This document shows positions 17,325-26,085 of a stretch of 44,292 bases of DNA, piece after piece. The DNA lies in NCBI GenBank assembly GCA_035628645.1, contig DASPJL010000047.1:1-44292 (forward strand), given 5' to 3'. Numbering within the stretch: the stretch's first letter is position 1; the number at the start of each line of letters is the position of its first letter. Under the pieces are notes generated by a model. That model ran no database searches. It was given only the letters and a program-made list of their open reading frames with translations, and was not told the DNA's origin. Position numbers and translations under genes: made by a program. Source of the DNA: DASPJL01 sp035628645. Lineage in GTDB: Bacteria > Bacteroidota > Bacteroidia > Cytophagales > Cyclobacteriaceae.

Positions 17325-18710
17325 TTAATAAGCATTTTTCTCACCTTTTATCATATTCCATACGGTCAGAAAAATAATTTTAAGGTCTAAAGCAATGCTC
17401 CAGTTTTCGATATACATTATATCATACTCTACTCTTTTTTCCATAAGCTCAGGTTGACGGGTTTCTCCACGGTAACCGTTTACCTGAGCATATCCTGTAA
17501 TACCTGGTAATATGAAATGCCTTACTGCATATTTATTTATTTTCTTAGAGTATGTTTCCAATTGGCTAATAAGGTTTGGTCTCGGTCCCACCACTGACAT
17601 GTCACCCATCAAAACATTGAAAAACTGTGGCAATTCGTCCAGGTTTGTTTTTCTGAGAAAAGCGCCAACTTTGGTGACCCTGGGGTCATTTTTCGTTGCC
17701 TGCACTTCTGTATCATAGTTCACCCTCATGGTTCTGAACTTAATACAATTGAACAATTTATTTCTTCTGCCTGGTCGCTTTTGAATAAAGAAAACAGGCC
17801 CGGGGCTGTCCCATTTTATTGCAGCGATTACGGCTGCAAAAACAAGTGGGAATATCGTTAATATAACGATGAGGGAAAATACAATGTCAAAAGCCCTTTT
17901 TAATGCTCTGTTAAATAAACTTTGAAGCGGCTCTCTTCTAAGGGTCATAATAGGAATATTATCATAGAAATAGAGGTTTGGCTTCTTCCTCATGTTTAAA
18001 AGACCACTAAAATCAGGAGCTATTCTGAAGGACATAAAATGCTGATCGGCAAATTCTGCCAGATCTGAAATCATTTCTGCCGAAGTGATTGGAAGCGCAA
18101 AATATAATTCATCAACCTTTTCCTGAAGGCAAAAATCTTTGAGGTGCTTTAATTTACCTTTGATTATAAGATTCTTATTCTGAGGCACATCATCAAAAAA
18201 ACCCAAAAAGGAATAGCCGGTATTGTTATGAATAAAGAAATTATAAAGCTCCAGACCAGCATTTGTTGCGCCGACGATGACAATTTTTTTGTCTGAAAAG
18301 ACATAAGTCCTGAAATATTTATAAAGGTAAAATACCGTGATCCTGAATATAATAATCGTTCCTCCTCCTATCAAATAAGAATGCAATAAGAAAAGTCTAG
18401 AAAAGTAGTAACCTTTAATAGTTACGATGTATATGGAAACCAATAAACCATGAAAAATCAGCGTAAAAATAAGTTTATCAAGAATTGCCAAAGGCCGGGT
18501 ATGGGTACCTATGTTATAGATCTCATTATAAAGTGCAGCCGCAATCCAGGAAAGAGAAAATACAACCATTAAGGAGGTGTATTCAGGTGTTAGATCATAG
18601 TTATTAAATCGAGTATAATAGGCGATAATAAACGCGCCATTAAACAACAGGATATCTAAAATTAACAGCAATGGTCTAAGTAGACGAGAATACCAATTGC
18701 CTTTTATCAT
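17325..18710 (-). CDS. polyprenyl-phosphate sugar phosphotransferase (WcaJ-type)
   Basis: This 461-residue protein starts the exopolysaccharide operon. Four or five membrane helices occupy about residues 10-140. A nucleotide-binding-like middle domain follows (KIVIVGATNAGLELYNF). The C-terminal bacterial sugar transferase domain (about 265-461) carries KRAFDIVFSLIVI, FFIQKRPGRRNKLFNCIKFRTMR, LRKTNLDELPQFFNVLMGDMSVVGPRP and GITGYAQVNGYRGET. It would transfer a sugar-1-phosphate, typically glucose or galactose, to undecaprenyl phosphate, committing the lipid carrier to polymer synthesis. The operon lacks visible flippase and polymerase genes, which must lie elsewhere. Confidence 0.93.
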   Translation of the reverse strand: MIKGNWYSRLLRPLLLILDILLFNGAFIIAYYTRFNNYDLTPEYTSLMVVFSLSWIAAALYNEIYNIGTHTRPLAILDKLIFTLIFHGLLVSIYIVTIKGYYFSRLFLLHSYLIGGGTIIIFRITVFYLYKYFRTYVFSDKKIVIVGATNAGLELYNFFIHNNTGYSFLGFFDDVPQNKNLIIKGKLKHLKDFCLQEKVDELYFALPITSAEMISDLAEFADQHFMSFRIAPDFSGLLNMRKKPNLYFYDNIPIMTLRREPLQSLFNRALKRAFDIVFSLIVILTIFPLVFAAVIAAIKWDSPGPVFFIQKRPGRRNKLFNCIKFRTMRVNYDTEVQATKNDPRVTKVGAFLRKTNLDELPQFFNVLMGDMSVVGPRPNLISQLETYSKKINKYAVRHFILPGITGYAQVNGYRGETRQPELMEKRVEYDIMYIENWSIALDLKIIFLTVWNMIKGEKNAY

Positions 18711-18954
18711 TGTTCTGTAATTTAAGTTAGGTTAAAGTCTATAAAATGTTACGCTCTCTCTTTTTTCAACCATCTTAACGGAGAAAGCTTTTATAGGTTT
18801 AAATCTTTTTAGGATGATTTAAGGCAGGAAAATGAAGGAAAATAAAAGATTTTATGGCTCAAAAAGGAACAAAGTCAAAAGTCTGAATTAGCGACCGGGC
18901 TAGAAACTTCTTTCGCTGCTATCAGTTTATAGATTAAATGACAGAGTATAGAAA

Positions 18955-19182
18955 ATGGAGAATGAAGAAATAAAAAATTCAGAGGTGTTGCTTAAAAGTT
19001 ACCTGGTAATCATAAAGACTTTAGACATTCGATTAAAGGTAATCAGGGAGACTTTACCTTTAAACAATTTAATGGAAAAAGCCATAATAAATAAGCTTAG
19101 CTATTATCAAAGTAGAATAGCATTGACTAAGAGCAGGCTTGAAGATTTACGAATTATAAAACAAGTACCAGCAAAAATTTAA
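18955..19182 (+). CDS. small helical protein of unknown function
   Basis: A 75-codon frame with an ATG start encodes a charged protein predicted to form two long helices (about residues 5-34 and 38-68) with no signal peptide or Cys. It stands alone between the exopolysaccharide operon and the CHASE3-GAF gene, on the opposite strand to both. No family was recognised. It could be a helical-hairpin regulator, but the coding call itself is only moderate. Confidence 0.5.
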   Translation: MENEEIKNSEVLLKSYLVIIKTLDIRLKVIRETLPLNNLMEKAIINKLSYYQSRIALTKSRLEDLRIIKQVPAKI

Positions 19183-19217
19183 TACACCCAGACTTTTTAA
19201 AATAAGATGTTTCTACG

Positions 19218-20831
19218 CTAGTGGCTCCCGGATTGAGTCTTTTCTAAAAGTCCTCTTAGCTCAAGTTCCTTTCTCTTCATTTCTTCCTGCGTAGCTTCCA
19301 ATTCTTCCATATTTTGTCTCATTTCTTCTTCCTGTGCTCTCATTTCTTCTGCCTGTTGTTGAGATTTCTCCAATAGCAGTCTGGTTTTTTCATTTGTTCT
19401 TATGGAAACAATGGAAGCAGCAATGGTCTTACTTGCCTTCTCCAGAAAATCCATAACAAAAGAATCATATGTTTTAAAAGAAGCAATTTCCAATACAGAT
19501 TCAACCTTTTCATTATGAATCATGGGAAGTACAAGCAGGCAACTGGGATTTGCATCACCAAGGCCGGAACTTATGCTTATATAACTTTCTGGAACTTTAG
19601 TAAGGTATACTGGTTCAGCCTCCAAGTAGGTTTGTCCTACCAAGCCCTCTCCTATTTCTATTCTTTTGCTGAGGTGTTTTTTTCTATTGAAAGCATAGCA
19701 GCTTATCAGTTCAAGAAACGGTTTGTCGATATCTTCCTCCTCATTCAAAACAAACAAACCTCCCTGCTGCGCATGAATATAGTTAACAAGAAATGAAACC
19801 GTCTTTTCAGTAAGTAATCTAAAATCATTCTGATAATCCCGTAGGAGTTCAGACAGTTCGGTCAAGCCCTCACTCACCCACTTTTGACGCTCCGTTTCTT
19901 CCTGCTTGGTTTTCATTTGATTTCTCATTAACAATAGAGAACCTGCAATATTCTTAGTATTGATTGCCTTATTTTCATCATTAATTCCCTCCCAGTCAAC
20001 TTCAAAGTTTCCATTGGAAATGGCCTTTATAAATTCGGCGGTCTTGTTGAGGTTATTGATCATGCTGCCGAAAACCACCTTTTCATCTTCCACATTAATC
20101 GCTTCATTTGAGTCAAAAATTAACTCCCTATTGCTTTCATCCATTTCCTTATACAACTTCAGTTGCTTTTTGGCATTCCTTTTCAATCTTGCCGAAGCAA
20201 AAATCAAGGAGGGGATCCCTATAGCAAACAGAATAATATTAAAAATGATACTAAAAGTGAGAAGGTCATTGTATGCCTTTTGAGACTTTAGCTTTTTTTC
20301 AGCAATCAGAGGATCAATAACCTTGGAAAATTGCACGTATCTTTCCCACACGGCTGTGCCAGGGTCATCTTTAATTATTTTCTTTGCTTTTTCATAATTT
20401 CCATTCTGGGTTAATTTTACTACAGTATCCATCAGTACAAAATACTGATCCACCGTTCCCTGAATAGCACTTAATTCTGAAGGATGCAAACCCACACTAC
20501 TGACGGTTTCATTTAATTCTTTAAACTGAACTTCATGAAAATCTTTAATCTTCTTTAAGGTGGCAAGAAAGGCTGGGTTTTCAACCAATACATAGCCTCT
20601 TATACTCATGTCAATATTATTAAGATTGACAAGAATATTGTCCTTATTGTATTTTATCTCATCGTACTTTTTTTGGTTGACCAAATCCCTATCAAGCGCT
20701 TGCTTATACTGATAAGTTAAAAAAGTATTGATCAGAATCAACGAAAGAACAAAATATATTGTAAGCGAGACACCTCCCTGATTAAACTTACTTCTTAAAG
20801 TTTTAATTCTTTTCAACATTTCAGAATTCAT
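19218..20831 (-). CDS. CHASE3-GAF membrane sensor without an output domain
   Basis: The 537-residue protein has a first membrane helix (VSLTIYFVLSLILINTF), an extracytoplasmic CHASE3-type helical bundle (RGYVLVENPAFL is the typical motif) and a second helix (FSIIFNIILFAIGIPSLIF). A HAMP-like linker and a GAF domain follow (about 350-480), then a C-terminal coiled coil rich in Glu and Gln (EEMRQNMEELEATQEEMKRKE). There is no kinase, cyclase or receiver domain. The ATG complementary to 20829-20831 was chosen over a TTG 18 bases upstream. A TATTTTTG -7-like box (complement of 20847-20854) overlaps that TTG and supports the ATG. It may pass a signal by direct contact with a partner kinase; the partner is unknown. 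Confidence 0.85.
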   Translation of the reverse strand: MNSEMLKRIKTLRSKFNQGGVSLTIYFVLSLILINTFLTYQYKQALDRDLVNQKKYDEIKYNKDNILVNLNNIDMSIRGYVLVENPAFLATLKKIKDFHEVQFKELNETVSSVGLHPSELSAIQGTVDQYFVLMDTVVKLTQNGNYEKAKKIIKDDPGTAVWERYVQFSKVIDPLIAEKKLKSQKAYNDLLTFSIIFNIILFAIGIPSLIFASARLKRNAKKQLKLYKEMDESNRELIFDSNEAINVEDEKVVFGSMINNLNKTAEFIKAISNGNFEVDWEGINDENKAINTKNIAGSLLLMRNQMKTKQEETERQKWVSEGLTELSELLRDYQNDFRLLTEKTVSFLVNYIHAQQGGLFVLNEEEDIDKPFLELISCYAFNRKKHLSKRIEIGEGLVGQTYLEAEPVYLTKVPESYISISSGLGDANPSCLLVLPMIHNEKVESVLEIASFKTYDSFVMDFLEKASKTIAASIVSIRTNEKTRLLLEKSQQQAEEMRAQEEEMRQNMEELEATQEEMKRKELELRGLLEKTQSGSH

Positions 20832-21147
20832 TATGATAGTAGCAACCAAAAATATATAACTGGTCTTTAATAAATTATGAAATATAAGTAAAGGTTTTGC
20901 TTATGAATGATTGAGATAAGGATTAAAAGAAATTTTCAGAAAATTTAAAATTTTCAAGCTAAAAACATAAACAATAATATAATTTAACATATTTTACATA
21001 TAACTAAATCAATATTTATCTTTAAACCAAATCATTCTATGGTTCCGTTTCCACTTATCTATCTTGTACCATTTAAACAAAAAATAAGGTTCTAAAATAT
21101 AATTTTTAAAATTTTCAATAAGGCAGGTTGATTAAGGGGAAAAAAAA
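20832..21147. other. intergenic region upstream of the CHASE3-GAF gene
   Basis: About 316 AT-rich bases with no supportable gene. It holds the -7-like box at 20847-20854 for the minus-strand sensor. Nothing else was recognised. Confidence 0.45.
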
Positions 21148-21174
21148 GAACCTCCAATAAAGTATCGGAGGTTC
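21148..21174 (-). terminator. intrinsic terminator of the small lipoprotein gene
   Basis: GAACCTCC (21148-21155) and GGAGGTTC (21167-21174) form an 8-bp stem around an 11-base loop. A run of T follows on the minus strand (complement of the A-run at 21140-21147). Confidence 0.85.
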
Positions 21175-21196
21175 CTTTTTACTATTCAATTATTAA

Positions 21197-21421
21197 TTAT
21201 TGATTGCTTTCCTGAGTTTGGTTTTGGTTTTGTTCCTCTGTACTTACTTCCTCTGTTTGAGTAGTAGTATCAGTTTCAACCACTGTTTCTTCAACTTCAT
21301 AAGACACATCAGTTGTATCAGTTTCGATTACTTCTTCATTTTCGCTTGTTTTCTTATTAGTATCACAAGACGTAAAAGCAAAGAAGCCGGACATTAACAT
21401 TAACGCAAGTAACTTTTTCAT
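21197..21421 (-). CDS. small acidic lipoprotein
   Basis: A 74-residue protein starts at the ATG complementary to 21419-21421. A longer frame with MLNVKFKI in front is less likely because the signal peptide begins at MKKLLALMLMSG. The lipobox FTSC gives lipid attachment at Cys19. The mature part is very acidic and low in complexity, rich in Glu, Thr and Val (EETVVETDTTTQTEE), and ends in a Gln/Asn-rich tail, so it is probably disordered. Such short lipoproteins are common and fast-evolving in Bacteroidota, and no function can be assigned. It ends at a good intrinsic terminator. Confidence 0.7.
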   Translation of the reverse strand: MKKLLALMLMSGFFAFTSCDTNKKTSENEEVIETDTTDVSYEVEETVVETDTTTQTEEVSTEEQNQNQTQESNQ

Positions 21422-21645
21422 AATTTTAAATTTAACGTTTAACAATTAATTTACAGGTTCTTATACTTACATGTTAATATTTAGGTTTCAATTCCTATTT
21501 TTTTCAATCATATTTTCTCTTTCAACTTAAACTGGTCGTCTTAATCATCCATACTCATTGGTAAGCGGATCTGGATAAAACCCAAGCAACTTTTCACGCG
21601 TAGTCATTAAATACCAAATTGTTTAAAACTTTAAACTTTAAAACT

Positions 21646-21858
21646 ATGGCACAAATAGATCAAGATACGGCAGAATTAAGAACGCGTGGAAACTGGCATC
21701 AGCTTAAAGGAAAAATTAAGAAAGAATATGGAAACCTTACAGACGATGATTTAACCTATCAGGAAGGACAAGAAGAAGAGTGGTATGGAAAGCTCTCTAA
21801 AAAAGTAGGAAGGACAGTAGATGATGTCAAAGGTTGGATAAGAGGATTGTCTGACTAA
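21646..21858 (+). CDS. CsbD family stress-response protein
   Basis: A 70-residue protein starts at the ATG of MAQIDQD. An upstream in-frame start at 21619 is less likely. It carries the CsbD core RGNWHQLKGKIKKEYGNLTDDDL and EEWYGKLSKKVGRTVDDVKGWI. CsbD proteins are small, hydrophilic and abundant under general stress in many bacteria, but their molecular role is unknown. The gene stands alone and ends in a bidirectional terminator shared with truC. Confidence 0.9.
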   Translation: MAQIDQDTAELRTRGNWHQLKGKIKKEYGNLTDDDLTYQEGQEEEWYGKLSKKVGRTVDDVKGWIRGLSD

Positions 21859-21881
21859 TCAGCAGATATTAAACAATCAAT

Positions 21882-21908
21882 AAAAAAACCGCTTCGGGCG
21901 GTTTTTTT
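21882..21908. terminator. bidirectional intrinsic terminator
   Basis: Seven A then ACCGC-type stem (ending CCGC at 21892), a TTCGG loop, GCGG and seven T make a strong symmetrical hairpin between the convergent csbD-like and truC genes. Confidence 0.9.
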
Positions 21909-21924
21909 ATTGGGTTTTTCTGAT

Positions 21925-22608
21925 TTAATCCAGGTCTAGTTTAGTAAGCACTGCTTGAAACTCTGCTTGAATACCTGCTGAAATGGAGACCTGACAATTT
22001 TTTACCGGATGGAAAAAAGACAAGGAATCCGCATGAAGCATCATTGTATCCATGTTCCACCTTCCCTTAAAAAACCTGTTTTGCTTATTACAACCATAGG
22101 GCCTGTCACCAATAATAGGATGTAGAATATGTGCAAAATGTTTGCGGATTTGATGCATCCTGCCGGTAATCGGGGTTACTTCAACCAAAGAATACCGTAT
22201 CGTCTCATGGCGTCCCAGGGGAATATTAAGTTCCGTCCTTTTTATTGTGCGATATTTAGTAACTGCTTCCTGTAAAGTGCCATTTTCTTTTTTGAGAGGA
22301 TAATCTATTGTTTCTTCATCTTCGGTATAGCCCCTCACTATTGCCTTATATTTCTTATGGATTAATCTTTTGGAAAACTGATCGTGCATTTCCCTGTTTA
22401 TTTCTTCATTCAGGGCAAACAATAAAACACCGCTTGTTTTCCTGTCCAACCTGTGAGTAGGATACACCTTTTGATTCAATTGATCCCGTAAAGATTGCAC
22501 AGCAAATTCCGTTGCATCCTTTGCTATGGCGGATCGATGAACCAATAATCCATGAGGTTTATTAATCGCTATCAAATATTCATCTTTATAAAGAATCTCC
22601 AGGGACAT
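21925..22608 (-). CDS. truC: RluA-family pseudouridine synthase, TruC type
   Basis: This 227-residue protein carries the RluA-family catalytic motif YPTHRLDRKTSGVLLFA, whose Asp is the nucleophile, preceded by INKPHGLLVHRS. It also has the TruC-like segments VEVTPITGRMHQIRKHFAHI and HPIIGDRPYG. Its short length and lack of an S4 domain fit TruC, which makes pseudouridine 65 in tRNA, better than RluC or RluD. It is followed by the nuclease gene on the same strand with a 27-base gap. Confidence 0.85.
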   Translation of the reverse strand: MSLEILYKDEYLIAINKPHGLLVHRSAIAKDATEFAVQSLRDQLNQKVYPTHRLDRKTSGVLLFALNEEINREMHDQFSKRLIHKKYKAIVRGYTEDEETIDYPLKKENGTLQEAVTKYRTIKRTELNIPLGRHETIRYSLVEVTPITGRMHQIRKHFAHILHPIIGDRPYGCNKQNRFFKGRWNMDTMMLHADSLSFFHPVKNCQVSISAGIQAEFQAVLTKLDLD

Positions 22609-22635
22609 CTTTCCTGATTATGGCTGTTTATTAAT

Positions 22636-23127
22636 TTATTTTTTAGATTTTTTTTTCTGGCTTTTTCGGAATTCCCAGGGGGGTATGGGATTAGCGTGTG
22701 ACCAAAGACCTATCTTTTTTGACTTTGCCTCCGATTGCAACTTTTCCAATATCTTAGAAGAAGAGTATTTTTTAAAATGCCAGGCCATCCCTTCTTTTAC
22801 CAATTCCTGATTTAAATTTTTTCCATTTGGCAAAATCAGTTCGGCCAAAGTACGGCCAAAATAATCTTTCCCTTTGACCAAAACTTTGACTTCCTTGCCA
22901 AAGCACATATCTGAAGTAAAAGTTTTTGCCTTCTGTCCGAAATCCTGGTGTTGTTCAGGGCAATCTATTCCAAATAATCTTACCTTAATTTTTGTTTTCC
23001 CCTGAAGTATTTCCACGGTATCTCCGTCTTTAATTCCGATAACTTTCCCTTTGATCTGAGGATCAATGAAAGAAACCATTGAAAATAACACAAGAATTAA
23101 AAATGTCTTTAGCTGAATATTACTCAA
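22636..23127 (-). CDS. secreted thermonuclease (SNase-like)
   Basis: This 163-residue staphylococcal-nuclease-like protein has an N-terminal signal peptide (TFLILVLFSMVSFI). The core has IKDGDTVEIL, VRLFGIDCPEQHQDFGQKAK and KDYFGRTLAELILPNG, which include the catalytic Arg / Glu / Arg positions of the family. It ends in GLWSHANPIPPWEFRK, as in many exported SNases. It would degrade extracellular or periplasmic DNA and RNA using calcium. It probably shares a transcript with truC. Confidence 0.88.
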   Translation of the reverse strand: MSNIQLKTFLILVLFSMVSFIDPQIKGKVIGIKDGDTVEILQGKTKIKVRLFGIDCPEQHQDFGQKAKTFTSDMCFGKEVKVLVKGKDYFGRTLAELILPNGKNLNQELVKEGMAWHFKKYSSSKILEKLQSEAKSKKIGLWSHANPIPPWEFRKSQKKKSKK

Positions 23128-23156
23128 TGTTTTTACTTTTTATCGGTGATTAAAAA

Positions 23157-23177
23157 TGGTAAATAGCTACTTTACCA
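23157..23177 (-). terminator. weak hairpin at the end of the truncated haemoglobin gene
   Basis: TGGTAAA and TTTACCA form a 7-bp stem overlapping the stop codon, and TTTTTAAT follows on the minus strand. It would separate the haemoglobin transcript from the nuclease. Confidence 0.45.
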
Positions 23178-23529
23178 ATTTAGACTTAAATATAAAGGCA
23201 ATCGTAGAAGCCCTGAGTTTCATAGTCTCAGCCGTTTCACCCTGAAAATTCACATCGACAGTTTCTGTAAAAAGCTTAAGCCATTCGGCAAAATGTTCTT
23301 CCTTAAGGTTAGGTAACTTCACATGTTTATCAAAAGGATTTCCTTTGTATCCGTCCTGTTGAAGAATTATTTTGGACCAAAAAGAATACATAACAGGCAA
23401 ATGCTTCGACCAGTCCAGATCTTTAAAATAGCTGCCTATTACTTCATTCTCGCGAACTTTTTGGTAAAAAGAATCCACTATTAACTGAATGTCTTCCGGA
23501 GTAGAGACTTCCTTTTTAATTATTTGCAT
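23167..23529 (-). CDS. group III truncated haemoglobin
   Basis: A 120-residue 2-over-2 globin with the group III pattern: LIVDSFYQKVRENEVIGSYF at the N-terminus, SFWSKIILQQDGYKGNPFDKH in the middle, and LKEEHFAEWLKLFTETVD, whose His is the probable proximal haem ligand. Group III globins are linked to oxygen, nitric-oxide or sulfide chemistry in some bacteria, but their roles are poorly defined. The gene stands alone, upstream of the secreted nuclease. Confidence 0.9.
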   Translation of the reverse strand: MQIIKKEVSTPEDIQLIVDSFYQKVRENEVIGSYFKDLDWSKHLPVMYSFWSKIILQQDGYKGNPFDKHVKLPNLKEEHFAEWLKLFTETVDVNFQGETAETMKLRASTIAFIFKSKLVK

Positions 23530-23761
23530 ATTGCAAATGTAACATAAGACGGAATAGGATAGTTTGATTTAAGTTAAATGCACCTCTAATTTTCCCTTTG
23601 ATTTGAATCCTCAAACATTAAACTTGAACAACATAATTTATAACATTTAGACGATATGAAAACATTAAAAAAAATCACAAAGTAAGATCGCTCATTCATT
23701 TTGCAAAAAAAAAGCATTAACCCATAATTAACTTTACATACTTTTTGTAAAATATAAATTA

Positions 23762-24163
23762 ATGAAGAAATGCAATTCAGTAATCTTGATTGACGATGAT
23801 CCTCTTGAAAATCTTATCAATCGAAAATTAATTGAGAAATTGGATTTTACTCAAAAAATTGAAGTTTTCTCTAATGGATTTGAAGGGATAAACTTTCTAA
23901 AAATCCTCCTGCAAGTAGACAATCCTCCTGATGTCATTTTTGTGGATATCAATATGCCAATAATGAATGGATTTGAATTCCTAAAGGAATTCCATTTGTT
24001 ACCCAAAGAATTTAAACAGAAAATCAAAGTGATCGTTTTGACTTCCTCACTCAGCGAAAACGATCATAAAACTGCACAGCTTATTGGCTGTGACGGTTAT
24101 CTTACAAAACCTTTGACCAAAGAAAAAATCAGGGAAGAATATGAAAAAATATTTACTAAATAA
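23762..24163 (+). CDS. single-domain response regulator
   Basis: A 133-residue receiver domain alone. The acidic pocket is Asp11-Asp13 (LIDDDP), the phosphoacceptor Asp62 is in VFVDINMPIMNGFEFL, and the switch Thr-Ser is in VLTSSL with Lys in YLTKPL. There is no output domain, so it would relay phosphate or bind a partner. It sits 132 bases before the REC-PAS-PAS gene. The VD(I/L)NMP form is typical of Bacteroidota receivers that work with hybrid kinases. Confidence 0.92.
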   Translation: MKKCNSVILIDDDPLENLINRKLIEKLDFTQKIEVFSNGFEGINFLKILLQVDNPPDVIFVDINMPIMNGFEFLKEFHLLPKEFKQKIKVIVLTSSLSENDHKTAQLIGCDGYLTKPLTKEKIREEYEKIFTK

Positions 24164-24295
24164 CCTCATTTTTTTTAAAAAACAGTTTTATCAGATTGTA
24201 AAAAACAATTTTATTTATCCGCAACTTAAATTTTGATCAGAGGTTAAACATTTTGTTGAACAGCAAATGAAGGATCCTAAAATTTCTGAAATTAA

Positions 24296-25684
24296 ATGAT
24301 GACTTTAATAAAAGAATTGAAAATTTTAGGGATTGAAGATAACCCTTATGATTTTACCACTATAGAAAATTATCTGAAGAAGGAACTGACACAATGCACC
24401 GTGGATCAGGCTAAAACATTTGCTCAAGCCAAGAAAATTCTGGTTGAAAATAATACTTACAATGCCATACTTCTTGACCTTTCCCTTCCTGATGCCAAAG
24501 GAGAAGCTCTGGCTAAAGAAGTACTAAAACTTGCAGACACAACGCCAGTGATTTTACTCACAGAATACAGTGTAAAGGATTTTGGCGCTAAGGTAATTTC
24601 ACTAGGGATTTCAGATTATCTATCAAAAGAAAATTTAACATCTACTCAACTCTTTAAAAGTATTTCTTATAGTATTGAATTAAAGCGTATAGTTACAGAG
24701 TTAGAAGTATCCAAAAACAAATACAATATTTTTTTCCATATGAGTCCTTTACCTCTATGGGTTTATGATATGGAAAGTTTGGCATTTTTAGATGTGAATG
24801 AAGCGGCAATTAAAAAGTATGGGTACAGTAAAGAGGAATTTCTTTCAATGACTTTAAGAGACATTCGAGAGCCAAAAGAATTAAAGAATTTTGAATATTT
24901 GATTAGCAAATTCAATAAAACATCTGATTTTTATAAAGGCCATACAACGCATCTCAAAAAAAATGGAGAGGTAATTAATGTGGAGATTCAAAGAAGTGAA
25001 ATAGATTTCGAAGGACGAAAGGCAGGATTGGTACATTCGATAGATATTACAGAAAAGGTAAAAATTGAAGATACACTACTTTTAAAAGAGCGGCGGTTTG
25101 AAGCGCTTGTGCAAGATGGCTTAGACCTGACGGGTATTGTTGATTTTGAAGGAAATTATATATACGTAAGTCCCAATTTTAAGACAATCCTGGGTTTATC
25201 TCCCGAGGAACTTATAGGAAAAAATGCTTTTGACTATCTTCATGAAGAAGATAAAGAAAGAGTTATTAATGATTTTAGCCTTGTAACAACAGAAAAATGG
25301 GTTAAAATATATCCTTTTAGATTTAGAGACGGTGATAACAACTATCGTTGGATAGAGACAATTGCTACTAACATGTACAATAATCCTTCTATACATGGAG
25401 TAGTAATTAACTCGCGAGACATCAGTGAAAGGATGAATTATATCCAGGCCATTGAAGCACAAAACACAAAATTGAAGGAAATAGCCTGGATACAATCTCA
25501 TATGGTAAGAGCACCTTTGGCAAGAATCATGGGTTTAGTAAACTTGTTGAAAAGTCATTCCGTGGAAGAAATTTCAGGGAATGAAATATTAGAACATATA
25601 TCAAACTCCACAAATGAGTTAGATAATATCATAAGAACAATAGTTAAAAAAGCTGAACAAATAGAAAAAGAAACAGATCAATGA
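24296..25684 (+). CDS. REC-PAS-PAS protein with DHp-type helix but no ATPase domain
   Basis: This 462-residue protein starts with a receiver (8-128; GIEDNP, phosphoacceptor Asp61 in LLDLSLPDAKG, Lys in YLSKENL). Two PAS domains follow, at about 143-255 (ending VHSIDITEK) and 265-380 (ending VINSRDISER). It ends in a helical region with an H-box-like motif, IQSHMVRAPLARIMGLVNLL, with His402. A classical kinase would follow this with a HATPase domain, but the frame stops after about 60 more residues. The start may be either of two adjacent ATG codons. Its last codons overlap the next receiver gene (ATGA). It could be a phosphotransfer protein or an allosteric partner; see findings. Confidence 0.88.
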   Translation: MMTLIKELKILGIEDNPYDFTTIENYLKKELTQCTVDQAKTFAQAKKILVENNTYNAILLDLSLPDAKGEALAKEVLKLADTTPVILLTEYSVKDFGAKVISLGISDYLSKENLTSTQLFKSISYSIELKRIVTELEVSKNKYNIFFHMSPLPLWVYDMESLAFLDVNEAAIKKYGYSKEEFLSMTLRDIREPKELKNFEYLISKFNKTSDFYKGHTTHLKKNGEVINVEIQRSEIDFEGRKAGLVHSIDITEKVKIEDTLLLKERRFEALVQDGLDLTGIVDFEGNYIYVSPNFKTILGLSPEELIGKNAFDYLHEEDKERVINDFSLVTTEKWVKIYPFRFRDGDNNYRWIETIATNMYNNPSIHGVVINSRDISERMNYIQAIEAQNTKLKEIAWIQSHMVRAPLARIMGLVNLLKSHSVEEISGNEILEHISNSTNELDNIIRTIVKKAEQIEKETDQ

Positions 25685-26085
25685 GTTTAAAAATAGTGAT
25701 AGTAGATGATGACACAGTTGCCGTTTATATCCATCAAAACGCAATTGAATGCAGCGCTTTATCTTCTCTACCTGTTATTGCATTGGAAAGTGAAAAAGCC
25801 CTGGATTATATTCTAAACAATAAGGATAGTGATCAAAACTATCTTGTGTTATTGGATATTAATATGCCTAAAGTAAATGGCTGGGATTTTTTAGATAAAA
25901 TATCTGCCAGCCCTATTTTCGATAAAGTTTTTGTTGTGATAGTTACCTCCTCGATAAATACCCGGGATAAGGAGAAGGCCCTTGCCTATAAAAATATTAT
26001 TGACTTCTTGGAAAAACCGCTTGAAGTGGAAGGGCTTAATCGACAAAGATTATCTCCTGAAATTTCCAGATTTTTTCCAGACTGA
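25681..26085 (+). CDS. single-domain response regulator
   Basis: A 134-residue receiver with VDDDTVAVYIHQ (Asp9-Asp11), phosphoacceptor Asp59 in VLLDINMPKVNGWDFL, Thr-Ser in IVTSSI and Lys in FLEKPL. The ATG overlaps the stop of the REC-PAS-PAS gene, so it is translationally coupled and is probably its cognate receiver. There is no output domain. Confidence 0.92.
   Translation: MSLKIVIVDDDTVAVYIHQNAIECSALSSLPVIALESEKALDYILNNKDSDQNYLVLLDINMPKVNGWDFLDKISASPIFDKVFVVIVTSSINTRDKEKALAYKNIIDFLEKPLEVEGLNRQRLSPEISRFFPD

Noticed and set aside
19960..20283. 107-codon plus-strand frame inside the CHASE3-GAF gene
   Set aside because: Opposite strand to a full-length protein with recognisable domains; no start signal or family.
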